64,000 nt of DNA from Rhodeus uyekii. Lineage: Eukaryota > Chordata > Actinopteri > Cypriniformes > Acheilognathidae. Of the stretch, positions 29,968 through 41,460 are shown piece by piece. The stretch covers positions 249,501 to 313,500 of the forward strand of contig JAWRVZ010000103.1 of the NCBI GenBank assembly GCA_037043235.1. Reading direction: 5' to 3'. The number at the start of each line of letters is the position of its first letter. Within the stretch, counting starts at the first letter, position 1. The notes below the pieces were generated by a model that ran no database searches, was not told the DNA's origin, and saw nothing but the letters and a program-made list of their open reading frames with translations. A program made the translations under genes and the position numbers.

Positions 29968-30106
29968 ACTGATTTATCCCATATCCCATTTATCCCATCT
30001 CATGGAATGGCCATCAGAAATTGTCACATTTTGAAACTCGGTGAGTACAACTATTACACCTCTAACCTCAGATTTTTTTTTTTTATTGCCAAGTTTCCAT
30101 CATTTA

Positions 30107-30627
30107 CACAGCTCAAAAAATTAAGGAAACACTTAAACAATAAATTATTTAATTTGAAAATCTTTATTTATATAATTTGTTAAGAATTAGTTTTACAAGA
30201 AGTTACAGGCTGATCCAACTTAATCACATCTCATAATGTAAATCAACTTATAATGTAAATCAGTCATGTGTTCGGACCCCTCACGTATGCACTCACAATG
30301 TCTGGGCTCCTAATGAGATGGAGGATGTTATCTTGGGGGATCTTCTCCTAGACCTTGATCATGGTGCTACTTGCAGCTTCAGATGCTCTGATACATAATG
30401 TCCCAGTGTTTCTCAATTGGATTTAGGTCTGGGGAACATGAGGGCCTCAATGGCATGTTGCCCTTCTACGTCATTGTCCAGCACTCCTTGTGTAACAGCC
30501 TGTCTACTGATATCTCCTTCATGCTCTTGAAACTGTGCTGAGAGACACACCAAACCTCGTTGCAATGGCATGTATGGGTTTGTTATGCTATGCTGATCAA
30601 GTGTTCCCTTAATTTTTTTGTGCAGTG
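30107..30627. mobile_element. Tc1/mariner relic, 521 bp
   Basis: Ends CACAGCTCAAAAAATTAAGG (30107) and CCTTAATTTTTTTGTGCAGTG (to 30627), flanked by TA at 30105-30106 and 30628-30629. The minus strand still encodes PDLNPIEKHW near 30410-30440, the motif holding the last acidic residue of the DDE/D triad. The rest of the transposase is deleted. Confidence 0.8.
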
Positions 30628-30629
30628 TA

Positions 30630-31508
30630 CTTATTCAGGTTGCTTTAAAGGTGCAGTCTTTCACATCTAGAGATATTAGAATTGCAACAATCAGTGTTGT
30701 GGCGTTGTCAAAACAGCCTTTTAGAGGAGTAGGAAACCTGCAAGAAACTTCCTCAGAAAAGTTTTGCGGCAAATGTTGCAGAGGCTAAAAGTTAAGAAAA
30801 AAGCCTTGTCAAGTGATTTCCAGAACAAGATTGTCAGCGCAGACGGGTGTTTCTCATCAGCATAACTTCCTCTTCTAACTTTTGTTCGATTCAAAGAGCA
30901 TATCAAAGGATTTAACTTGTGCACTTTGAACAGCTGTTGACTAACAGAAGAGCCTTGATCTATGAAGGTTTTTAGATGATATGCACATTAATCCCTTGTT
31001 CTTTTGGAAATTTCATTTCTTTAAGATCTTGCAATGGAGATGCTTTGGTTCAGCTTGTCATGTACACACGAGAGCAGTGCTGTGTGAGAGTTGAGACATC
31101 CAACATCAATCTGACAGTCATCTTGACAGTTTTTTTTTCCACTAGCTGAATATTGGCCATGAGATGGCACTAAATAAAGCAAGTAATACATGTTTTGAAT
31201 ATATCAGAGGGTTGAAGAGGTGGTAATTGGCATTTATTTTACTGTAAATAGCTCTTGCAGTAAAGCATATTTGCTGCTGACAAGCAAAAGTTTTTGGCAC
31301 TTCATGTGTTAGAAAACCATTCTTTTCTCCCTAACTGCTGCAGTGTGTATCCATATTGAAAGACCTATCCCATGGCAATATTCTATGACTGTCAGGTTCA
31401 TGAGGAGGGAAACGAAGAGGAAGGTGGAGGAGGAAGGATATTTTATTAATAATCAAATTTAAAAAAGGCAAACAAAAACTTCCCATAATAATTTCCCTCC
31501 CATTTTCC
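30630..31508. other. No gene seen
   Basis: Unremarkable AT-rich sequence. Short ORFs lack motifs and splice context. Confidence 0.45.
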
Positions 31509-31661
31509 TTCCTGTAGCTCAAACAGAAGAGCATGACACTTGCAATGCAAAAGGTCATGGGTTCAATTCTCAGGAAATGCAAGAACTGATACGAATGTCA
31601 ATGTGTTCCTTCACTGCAATGTAAGTTGCTTTTGGATAAAAGTGTCTACCAAATTACCAAA
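31509..31661 (+). repeat. tRNA-derived SINE
   Basis: The head GTAGCTCAAACAGAAGAGC resembles a tRNA A box and GGTCATGGGTTCAATTC a B box (RNA polymerase III promoter). The tail AAGTTGCTTTTGGATAAAAG with GTCTACCAAAT matches the L2-type LINE tail of fish V-SINE-like families. It is a SINE and not a tRNA gene: no acceptor stem closes. Confidence 0.82.
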
Positions 31662-32535
31662 TCACATGAGGGGGCTATAGAAACTCGTGAATATTTACAT
31701 ATTCACCCCAAATGTGATCAAATGCCAGTCCTAGAGGTGTCATTCATCCATTAATTGATTCATTCATCTCAGCATCCTTAAAAAGGCCAAATGTGGCCAT
31801 TCTCTCCCCGATGTGACTGGACTCCACTGGTTGTTTTCTTTTATATCCACAGAATCTGATTTTGAATGGGTTATTAATGCAAGTTTTTGACACTGTTGCA
31901 TTAATTAGAATAGAGTATTCTCAAGCCGCTCCGTTAATTGTGTTGTTGACTACTGCTGCCTGAAAGAAACAGTGTGGTCCTGTCACTTGCATCACTTGAT
32001 TTGACGTTTTGCAGTATACCATGGAATCAATTGGCTACTGCACTAATAAAGCTCTTTTCTCTTTTGTGATGAATGTTACATTGGGCATAAATATTTCAGG
32101 CACACATGCAACTTTGATGGCTCACCCTGTATTATCGCCTGTAACTGTGTCACCTCCTCTCTGCCTTTGAAACAGTGATGCCGAAGCCAAGAAAACACAC
32201 TCTTCTGCTGTGTATATTCCAGAAAATTATTTTTTGTATCACATGATATGATTCCTTGTATGGGTATTTCTTTATGCCATTACTTCACATCATTATAATC
32301 CTACAATTCTATTCTCTCCATTCTGTTCTCTCCAGTTATTGGAGACAACAGGGCTTGTTGTCACATGGGCTTTGTTGTTACATATCTACGAACTGTATGT
32401 CTCAGTAACTATAGTGTTTGAGTCAAAAGTCCAACTGCAGACACGCTTGTTTTTTTTTCTAGCAGTGTTTTTTTTCTAAACACTATGTTCAAAACCCTCT
32501 TAACCCTTTAGTGCTGATTGGGCAGTTTTGAACCT
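31662..32535. other. No gene seen
   Basis: No recognisable coding or repeat structure. Confidence 0.45.
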
Positions 32536-33509
32536 TGTCAGGGTTCTGTCACTACGGTCTTGTTTTCTGAGCTCTGACACTGCCCTATTGTTATGCCTTC
32601 GTGTGAGCACGCAGCTTTGAGCCATCTCAAGTCGCATGGTCTCCTGTTTGTGACTTGTCTTGTGTGCGGGGCGTGGTGTTCGGATTCCGGCCCTTCTGTC
32701 TTCTTTGGTCTCAGTTTTGTGTCAGGATTCAGACATTTATGCTCCATCTGTTTGTCTTCTGTGTGTGTGCATGAGACTAGTGTTCACTAGTGCTCGTGCA
32801 CTCTGTCCTGTTAAGTCATGTGTGCATGCAGTTTTGAGATCATTTTGAGATTGTCTGTGTAAGTTGTGTTCTGTGTAGCACGCGGTTCATGTTTACATCG
32901 GTTGCCTTCTATCTTGTCTTGTCTTGTGCTGTTTAGGGTGCAGCTTGTGGTTTCACTGTCTATGTGCTTTCATGTCATCTTGTTTTGTGTGAACATGTCA
33001 TGTTTTTGTGTGAGCATATGGCTTATCACGAATGGTTCTTGTGCTAGGTGCTCTCGTATCTATTATGTAAACCCGCTCATCTTGTTTCCTCGTTATTGGT
33101 TTGATATGCCCCACCTGTTCTTCTTCATTTACCTGCCTTGTGTGTTCACTATTTATTCCCTTTGTGTTTGCTGTCCTGTGCTGCTTCGATGTAGCTAGAT
33201 CAAGTAGCTCATATGTAAAATCTAGCCAGTCAAGTCAAGTCAAGTCTAGTCTTGTCAAGTATAAGTTGTTCCCTTTCAAGAGAACTCATGCTGTGTCGAA
33301 ATGCTAGGGGAAAGTGTAGTCTCATGAGTAATGTAAAATCGATCGAATGATTTAGTGAATGATCATTGCGTGTCGGTGATGCCATGATCTGGCGCCGGAA
33401 ACCGGAAGCGGCAGCTTTGAGTGTCTTCAGCAAAGCTCTGTGTCAGTTGTGTTTGTGTGAAGCTGGTTGATCTGTGTGTGTGAAACAAAAAGTATATTTC
33501 TGGACTATT

Positions 33510-34037
33510 TATTGTTGCTGGAGATTTTAATCATGCAAATTTCAAGTCAGTGCTCCCTAAATTCCATCAGCACATGGACTTTGCAGCGAGGGGGAAAACA
33601 CGCTGTATCTTGTTTACACAAACATCCCTGGCACATACCAGGCGTAGCCCTGCTGCAGAGAGGAGGTGAAACAGTAAATGGACTGGTGGAGAGCCAACAA
33701 CCTGTCTCTGAACGTGGACAAAAGAAAATAAATGGTAGTTGACTTCAGAAGAGCACAGAGAGACAACTCTCCGATGAATATTGATCCCCTGTGAAGATCG
33801 TACAGAGTGTTACTGTCTTGTGCTATATGTGTGCAATTTATGTATATAGAGTTCTTTGTACCTACTCTTTATCATGTCTGTGTTATGGTCTTGTGCTGTC
33901 TGTTTGCACTTTGTGCACTTTATGTATATAGATCTTTGTATTATGGCACCCTGGTCCTGGAGAAAAATTGTTTCGTTTCACTATGTACTTGTATATGGCT
34001 GAAATGACAGTAAACTCCACTTTGAGTTTGAGATGTC
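33510..34037 (+). mobile_element. Non-LTR retrotransposon (LINE) fragment inside DIRS D
   Basis: Three joined pieces in one orientation: endonuclease (VAGDFNHANFKSVLPKFHQH, about 33515-33575), RT (NNLSLNVDK and VVDFRRAQRDNS, about 33690-33770) and a 3' untranslated end (CTTGTATATGGCTGAAATGA near 34000). The wording is that of fish CR1/Rex1/L2-like LINEs. The large internal deletions make it a dead relic. Confidence 0.7.
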
Positions 34038-34379
34038 GTTCTTGCATTCTTGAAAGAGTTGGGGTTGAGGTTGAACTTAATGAGAACTTAATAAGCTCCG
34101 TGCCCAAGGTGTCCTGCGGTCCCGGGGAGACTGCTCCTTCAAACAGAGTAGTTTTTGAGTCTTTCGTCCCAGAGAACAAGAATGTGGGAGTAGGGGTTGA
34201 GGCAGGGGCTGGATGCCTGGTGAAAAGATAGCGAGATTTCTTGAACCCCTTTTAGGCTGGATATTATGTTCCAGACATGGCCAAGGTGATGTCCGTACCT
34301 TTCCCCAATCACTCTTCTCTCAGCACTTTAGGAGAGAGTTGACCGGGACAAAGTCCATCTCTCCTTTTTTGTCATCTTC

Positions 34380-35012
34380 AGGGCTGGGTGGGTTTGGACC
34401 TAGCATCTGGAGTCTCCTGGGAGGCCAGGGAGTCAGTCAAGGAGGTCCTCCGTCCCAGGCTGGAATGGGATGTATAGCTTTTCCCTGCCCAGAACTCTAT
34501 TATCCAAGGGCGTCTAATGCATTTTTCCGGTCTCTCAACCGAGGTTGCTTGGACCACTCTTCTCTCCAGAGCCCCCACCATGGTTTCCTCCGTGGCTTGA
34601 GGCATATTGTCCTCTCCCCCTTTTGGTGATCATGGCCAGGATTTAAGAACAAGGTAATTCCAGTGTGAGCACTGGACCCCTATGTCCACAAGGTCTTCCT
34701 GTGGCTTAGAATCAACCAGATGTTTTTAGCCCGGGATCCTCAAGCAGTCCCCGGCATGTAACATACATTCAGCAGATGGAGAGCTGAGGCTATTTCTCTG
34801 CCCTATGAGTTGGCCAGACATCCTTCTCTTAATAAGCTCTGTGCCCACTCTACTAGGAGCGTGGATGCTTCTGAGATTTTTCTTACAGGGGTCTCCCTTG
34901 AGGATGTTTGTACTGTGGCAGGCTGGTCCTCCCACAGATATTCCAGAGGTTCTACATGCTTGACATCTACTCCGCTCCAGGGACAAGGGTTTTCTTGTAG
35001 TGAGCTGCAACA
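34380..35012 (+). pseudogene. DIRS tyrosine recombinase (copy D)
   Basis: The N-terminal region appears near 34525-34590 (ending in SRAPT). The middle is largely lost. The catalytic HSTRSVDASEIFLTGVSLED (about 34847-34905) is followed by VAGWSS in frame 34810-35079. The Tyr segment is damaged. Confidence 0.65.
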
Positions 35013-35560
35013 CACCTGCGGCTGGCAATTGTACGTTGGTAAATCGTTCGAGGTTACATTGTTCCAGGTTACAAAGTAACGTCTCAGATTAGATATATAA
35101 CCATAGTTCCCTGAGTCTTTTTCCTCAGCTCCATGTGCCTCCGGGCTTGCTTCAGACACTCTCTGAGTTGCAGCTTCCAGTTTCCAATGCCCTTATGATC
35201 CTGGATCATGATGTCACCTCCCCAAGACGATCATTCACACTATGAGACTACACGTTCCCCTATCATGTTCCCCTATGAGATCACGAGACTACACGTTCCT
35301 CTTGTGTTTTAATGCAGCGTCTCATTCCCTCTCAGGGAACTATGATTTCATATGTAACCTGAGACGTTTCCTCCCCTCGGGTAGATTTGTTTGCCTTTTG
35401 TTTTATTTTCATTATTAAAGTCTTCCTCCTGCAATTGAGTCCTCACATCCTCCCTTCACCCAACCTTGACAAACCCTAAAAAAAATACTTTAATTTAGAA
35501 TTCTTTACTTCATCGGAATGGTACGAAACTTGGTAAAAGTTTTGGTATTTGCTGAGTGAA

Positions 35561-35579
35561 CACACACACACACACACAC
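35561..35579. repeat. (CA)n microsatellite
   Basis: Short uninterrupted CA repeat. Confidence 0.9.
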
Positions 35580-35719
35580 CATGGACATAGTTAAAAAATC
35601 TTACTGAAAGCTTAGTTTGTGAGATATGAACCTCAATTTGGGAAGAGCTTAGATTCATATAGATTTTGATTTTTCTCACAGTTTTAGATTAAAATATGTT
35701 TTGGAAAATATATTTTTCA

Positions 35720-37440
35720 TAATAAGATTTAAAATTGTTTTTTGTTCATTTTTCATAGCAAAAAAATGCAGTTTTGTTTTGACTGTGGTAGATCTGTAAG
35801 TAAACGTCCATGCCTTGAACTTGATGCGAGCTGCAAGTGGGAGCCAGTGCAGACAGATAAAGAGAGGTGTAACGTGGGCCATTTTGGGCTTGGGGAAAAC
35901 TAATCAGTTGTAGGGGTTTGATTGCACTTGAAGAAGGTTCAGCCAAAAGAGCATTGAAATAATCAAGACTGGAAATGACCATGTTCAGTTAACTCAGCTT
36001 GCTCAGTTAAGAACAGCCTGACCCTCCTGATGTTGTGAAGTGCAAACCTGCATGATCGATCTGTCTTTGTTATATAGGTCTTTGAACTTGATGGGGTAAT
36101 CATTGATGAACCAATATGGAAGGTAAAGTTGTGCAGTAGAGACAAATTGGACGACAAGAAGCTCTGTCTTTTTCCAGGTTGAGCTGCAGGTGATGCTCTT
36201 TCAGAAATCTGTCATCACCATAGAATTGAAAGAAGAAACCGTGTGCCTGTATGATGGGACCCAATGATGTGGTGTATATGGAGAAGAGGGATGTATATGG
36301 ACCCTGAGGGTCCCCAGTGATATGATTATGAGCTCCGGACTTCCTCCTTCTGGCCACCAGAGGGAGCTCACACACACAAACTACATTTCCCATGATGCTG
36401 TTCATTGGACTGATTATCGCACCACCTGTGAACCATTACACATTCACAGAGACTAAACTGCTTTCCCAGCAGTTCAATGTGAAGTCTTGATTTGCTATGG
36501 TGATCATGCTGAGCGTGGCTATCCTTGTATGGTTTCCTGTTTCTGATTTTGCGGTTACCTGTTATTGATTCTGATCTGCCTGCCTGCCCCGACCTGTGCC
36601 TGGATTATCGCTCTTGAATGTTATCTGCTTGTCTTGACTTCCCTGCCTGGATTACCCTTATGGATGCTCTCTGCCTATCCTGACCATTTGCCTATACGTC
36701 CATTTTTATTAAAGACACACTATTGGATCCCTACCTGTAAGTCCCTTTCGTTACACCCAGTGATCAGTTGACATTTTTGGGAGATTTCTGTGTTACTGTG
36801 ATGCCCAGTGACAGGATAGACAGAAGGATCTGATGACTAATAGTATGAAAAACAGCTGATAGATCCAAGAGAATGAGAATTGATGATTTGGAATCAGCTT
36901 TTGGAATCCTAAGAGCTTCAGTGACTGACAGTCTTGGTTGGCCTTTCTTAAAACTAGACTGTTTGATGTCCAACGGGTTATTCTGTGAGAGGAAAGATGA
37001 TACCTGGTTGAAAAATGTCAAAGTGTTTTTTCCTATGAATGGTAGGAGAGGGACAGTTCTGTATTTATCTACAAGTGATGTTTAATGTGGGTTGTTTGTT
37101 TTTTATGTGGGACCAGTGGTTGGTCTAAGTTCCCGTGTGTGTGGAGCCGAGAACTGACTGCTGATAGTTGTTTTGTTAATGAAGATATTGGCAAAAATCT
37201 GTGGCAGTTAAAGAGTTGGAGGGTGATAGAGGAAAGATATGAATGTTTTGAAGAGTATATGTATAACTGGAGTGAAAAGGCACAATAGTGAATAGTTACT
37301 GCAATATATTGATGAGAAGTCAAAACTTTCATAGGGTCAGTGTCACTATGTTTATTCCTAATGTTATACTGGAGATAAAGTGGCAATGAGGTAAAGGTGT
37401 GTTTGACTTTCTCTTTTAAACCACTAGATGACAACTCAGG
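35720..37440 (-). pseudogene. L2-like LINE ORF2 fragments
   Basis: Minus-strand RT pieces in N-to-C order: an upstream region (LPLYLQYNIRNKHSDTDPMK, 37069-37434), fingers/palm start (TEALRIPKADSKSS, LLDLSAVFHTISHQILLS, 36764-37021), palm with a degenerate FYGDD (LFSIYTTSLGPIIQAHG, 36100-36405), and the RT C-terminal end (VISSLDYFNALLAE, SSAIKPLQLI, HWLPLAARIKFKA, 35746-35982). Several frameshifts, and a solo LTR is inserted at 36318-36755. The 3' end is cut at about 35720-35800. Typical of L2-clade fish LINEs. Confidence 0.75.
36318..36755 (+). mobile_element. Solo LTR (TSD CCCAG)
   Basis: 438 bp starting TGATATGATTATGAGC and ending TTTCGTTACA, flanked by CCCAG at 36313-36317 and 36756-36760. 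ATTAAA near 36709 is a plausible poly(A) signal for plus orientation. Interrupts the LINE relic. Confidence 0.85.
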
Positions 37441-38440
37441 ACTTTAATTAACAATTTAGCCGATCCTTGGGAAGGCAGGACAACACAAACTGGATTCTGC
37501 ACTAATTTAATCTAATATTTAATGTTTTATAAATCGTTGTAGAGTAGACGAATGTACATTTTTTTTTATTGAATATATTATGAGACAAAGGCATTCTCCA
37601 TGAATCTCAGTTTTGTTTAAGGTAATTCAAGCAACAGTTTTTCAATTATGGAAGAATTTGTAAAAGTATAGTATTTTGGGGTAAAAGGTGCCCGTGCTGT
37701 TGGAGTGAAAGACACAAAAATTAACATGAAAATAAACAGCTGCTGACTTTAATATTTGTGCACATGACATGAATTCAGATGGGAAATATAATATCTCAAG
37801 TTGGGTGCCCATCTTTGAGACAATCACCATAATTAAAATGAAACCAAAATATGATATTAATCATTGTATATAGTAAAATATGATTTAATGTTACTTCTGT
37901 TGTCAATAGTAAATTATAATGTGATCTCATTCAATGCTTTCAGAATTTTTACCTTTTACAATAAAAATAAATTTTGTATTTTTAAAATGACAGTATATTT
38001 ACTGAACAAAACATCATAAATAAAATAATCAAAACAAAGCAGACAATAGTGCAAACTTTGCTAAAATGATTTTTTTAAAGTATTAACTTAGACATTTTAA
38101 AGTCATATAAATTTAGATCAGGTATTTCTATCAATACTGTGTGTCTTTAGCACACACTAAATACACCCACAAAACCTGTTAACACAAAACCTGTTCCCCA
38201 TGAATGTTCAATACAGTCATATGCATTTGTTTCTGCAATCAAACACCGTGAGAGCAGTGAAAAGCACATTGTTCTTAAGGTGTGGCTTTAGCCCCTACAT
38301 TTATATCAGTTTTTAATGATTATTATAATTGTGTTTACTAAACACTACTGTTACAGACATGACTTCAATGTGATCATTGTAGTAGCAGCTCACGTGTGAA
38401 GTGTTTCTGTTCACACGAGTGTGGCAGTAGTGCAGTGCGT
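37441..38440. other. No gene seen
   Basis: AT-rich upstream flank of the putative promoter at 38446. Confidence 0.5.
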
Positions 38441-38445
38441 GTGTG

Positions 38446-38470
38446 TTATATATGCGCTGTGTGACGTCGC
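38446..38470 (+). promoter_or_regulatory. Putative TATA box and CRE-like site
   Basis: TATATAT at 38447-38453 and TGACGTCGC at 38462-38470 stand before a GC-richer segment that ends in a splice donor (38679). This is consistent with a polymerase II promoter on the plus strand. The transcription start is not determined. Confidence 0.4.
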
Positions 38471-38474
38471 AGGG

Positions 38475-38475
38475 A

Positions 38476-38530
<55 letters not shown>
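38475..38530. repeat. (GT)n(GA)n compound microsatellite
   Basis: About 11 GT followed by about 16 GA units, located within the presumed 5' untranslated exon or its start. Confidence 0.93.
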
Positions 38531-38531
<1 letters not shown>

Positions 38532-38678
38532 AGCTGAAATAGGGTGAGATGGAATAGCGGGTCACTCTCAGTTGAAGGATGGAGTGAGAGTTCTTCCGTT
38601 CGCGTGGACTGTGAGTCTGTGGACAGCTATAGCGCACATTGCACGCAGCATTTCTGTCTCCGCGCAGGAACACGACAG
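38480..38678 (+). other. Putative noncoding first exon of a host gene
   Basis: A CpG-containing stretch between the TATA-like box and GACAG followed by GTAACG (donor at 38679). No long ORF, so it would be 5' untranslated. It is joined in my model to the acceptor at 46159-46160. Only position and sequence character support this, so confidence is low. Confidence 0.35.
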
Positions 38679-41426
38679 GTAACGAGCACTAGCGCCGTTT
38701 GTCACTTTATTCTGCGCTGAATGGTCACGCGTCATGACGAGCGCGAGCGGCTTTCCGTCTCAAACATGAACACGTTCATTATTATGAAGCGCGAGCGTGG
38801 TCGCTTCTGCGTGCGACTGGAACTGTATCCATGCTTTATGCAATTTGTTTGCATCGACTAGAGTTTATACTGTACTCTCGCTGTGCGCAGTCAGGGTTTA
38901 TGTGTCATGTTTAGTGCGTCTCCTGCCTAGACAGCACTTCTGGGCATCAGAGGCGCGCGCGGAGCGGTGTGATGCCCAAACATGCGGTCTAGTTGGGTAG
39001 CTGTACACACACACATGAAAACATCAGGATATTTGACAGGACGTTCACTTATTACAGCTCATTTAATCAGAAATTAGCTTTATGTCCTATAGAGTTATAA
39101 GCTGTTGTTTTATGTTTTTATTAACTGGTTTATTAAACATTAATATAATAGTCGGTATTCATTTTATCAATATAACAAACGACTGTTTCATATAGACTAC
39201 TTAACAGCAATCACACAACTGTGACTGAATACATTTGTAACATTTGTACATTTTACACTATTTGTAACAGGAAATTAATGTAAACATCCTACAGTAAAAA
39301 AAAATCTGTTAATTGGTTAAACTTTAACATGACATTATATTTGAGAATAAAGGTAAAATATTGTTGAAGTGCTGTTGAAAGTAAAAAGTATGAATCTTTC
39401 TTCCCAGAATTGAAACCATGACACTGTTGTTTAGTTTAGTTGGTTTTGTGTTTATATAGCATTATTTTAGCGTCCCTAAATGTGTAATCTGTGTCCGTGT
39501 GGGTTAAACTGTCATATGTCTTTGTTTTATTGGTCATGGACAGTTACTGTTGGTGAATCTGATGCCACTGCGAGGCCTTAAGTGTTTTCTGTGATCTTAT
39601 TTCAGATTTTAATAGCTCAAATAGTTTGGCATATTAACTTTGTATTAACCGCAGGCACTAAAATGCTGGTAACATCTTTGTTGTGTTGTAATGGAATATT
39701 CTGGCACAGCCAGATTTTACTATAAATTGAAAAAAATATATATAATGACAATATAGCCTACAAATGAGTATCGGAAGAAAGATAGTGTACATTCGTTGTT
39801 TTATACTAAATTCAATGCTGTTGTTATATGCGCATTGCTTTCTGGTCATTCTTGGGTTGTGTCTCACTGTTGGGACTGTTTTCTCTTTAGAAAAGTGTGT
39901 CAGCTTCAGGACTGAACCGTATCGACTCTGTTTACTGTACAAGAGTAAATACAATTATATTAGCATGAATATATGGGAAAACCGGCAATTATGTAATCAC
40001 AGAAAAGGTGTAGTTTGACTGAGGTCACCTGGGTCATATTTTTGTATTTCATTTTATATTAATGATTTTTAAGCATTACACAACCTATCCGTGTTGACTA
40101 GTTTTAGAAGTTTTTCTGACTCTGTATGATAAATTAATTTGCTCTAAAATGCTGTAGAATTTAATTGGATGCACAACCTTTAACATATAACAGAGAAAGC
40201 ATTTCCCTTTTTGTTTTATGTGGTCCCTTGCTTAATTATTGTGAAAATGAGGTTAGTTGTCGTGCTGGCGACCCAATCAGAAGAGCCGAGAGCATTCGAG
40301 TAGATTACGCACTCATTTATGAATTTATAATGGAGGCACGGGAACGTTGAGATATTTCTGTCTCATATTTAAATGCAATGATGATGCTTTATCGGGAGAA
40401 CGGATGTGATCTAGATCATGCAGGTGAATAAACACAAGCAGCAGAATATTCCTGACATGATCACTGATGTCTTCATACACTCACACAGAGTGGTTGAATG
40501 CCATTCCCAGTCCCAGCTCATTGTTTGGACTTGTTTGAGAATCAATCTGGAGCTGCGGTTCTACATGTATTCTGAAACACAACAAGAAGCTCTTGAAAAT
40601 GTCACACTAGTTATTTTTAACCTTTTCCATGTTATTCACAATCCTACTGAAATATGTGAAGCTGTTTGTGTGGATCTCTTTGTTCGCACAGATATTCTGG
40701 ATGTCGAGAGACTTGAATTAATTTTATTTGTTCACGATGGCATACTAATCTTTTTCTATCACTAACGAGTGACTTGTCTGTCTGTCTGCCTGTCTTATTG
40801 CAGTGAGGCTTTGCGATTAACCATCGAGTTCAGTACACTGGCTGAAAAGACTGTTGTTGACATTGTTGTTGTTATTTTTATTATTATTACCACCTTAATA
40901 TTGTTATCAAGACTTTCCAAAGATTCTTAAAAGATTTCCAGTTTTTGTCAGTAAATCCTTTAAACCTTTCTCTTCATTTGTGTTGGTAAAAGCTTGTGAA
41001 TTAATCTGTTGTTGTCAGTTTACATGAGTTTATGAGTTCTTTTGTTTATGGAAAGCCAGATATAATTAGCATAAAACAGAATTATTTAATGTCATTACCC
41101 AGCTAAAATGTGAGTATAATAATGATAATGTAAGCGCATACCGGAACAAAAACTGCTGCCGTGCCTGAAAGGCAAAGAAAAATACATTAGTAACATGTCA
41201 GGCTAAAATCTAGAATGCCTTTACAACTTTAAATCAACGTGATTGCATTAATATTTCTAAGCATTCATATTTCAATACGTACCATATCACTACCACAGAC
41301 AGCTTTTTATATATGCATGCTTGTGCATGAGTTGTGTTCAATAGAAAATTTCATTTGAAGATGAATTTTATAGTTTTAAACATATTTATGGTTTTCTTCT
41401 GTCCTTTATAAACTTGAAGTTTTTGT

Positions 41427-41460
<34 letters not shown>

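Larger units (their letters stand above)
24357..29971. mobile_element. hAT-like MITE interrupted by an LTR and a DIRS element
   Basis: The left end CAGTGCTTTTCAAACT (24357-24372) pairs with a right end that is itself broken: AGTTTGGGAATC at 25637-25648 and ACTG at 29968-29971. Rejoined, the end matches the left one at 13 of 16 positions. The 8-bp duplication ATTTATCC lies at 24349-24356 and 29972-29979, as expected for hAT. About 500 bp of MITE sequence remain. There is no transposase. Confidence 0.85.
33268..35365 (+). mobile_element. DIRS-type retrotransposon copy D (deleted)
   Basis: Left end GTTCCCTTTCAAGAGAACTC (33268) with CCGGAAGCGGCAGC near 33400. Right end GTAACCTGAGAC (to 35365). 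Near 35073-35086 GTAACGTCTCAG marks the internal complementary region. Gag is missing, replaced by a LINE fragment (33510-34037). RT is reduced to a thumb piece (KELGLRLNL, about 34062-34090), and the recombinase is in pieces. Confidence 0.75.
32536..35471 (+). mobile_element. LTR split by DIRS copy D
   Basis: The left part begins TGTCAGGGTTCTGTCAC at 32536. The right part ends GAGTCCTCACATCCTCCC...CTTGACA at 35471, after an ATTAAA signal. Flanks AACCT (32531-32535) and AACCC (35472-35476) form a 4/5 target duplication. The two parts are separated exactly by DIRS copy D. Small ORFs in the left part (32593-33307) are incidental. Confidence 0.7.

Noticed and set aside
31509..31585. Possible tRNA gene
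   Set aside because: A and B boxes are there, but the cloverleaf stems do not close and an L2-like tail follows. It is a SINE.
32593..33307. Cluster of Cys-rich plus-strand ORFs
   Set aside because: They lie in the left half of a split LTR, and related LTRs in the window do not keep the frame.
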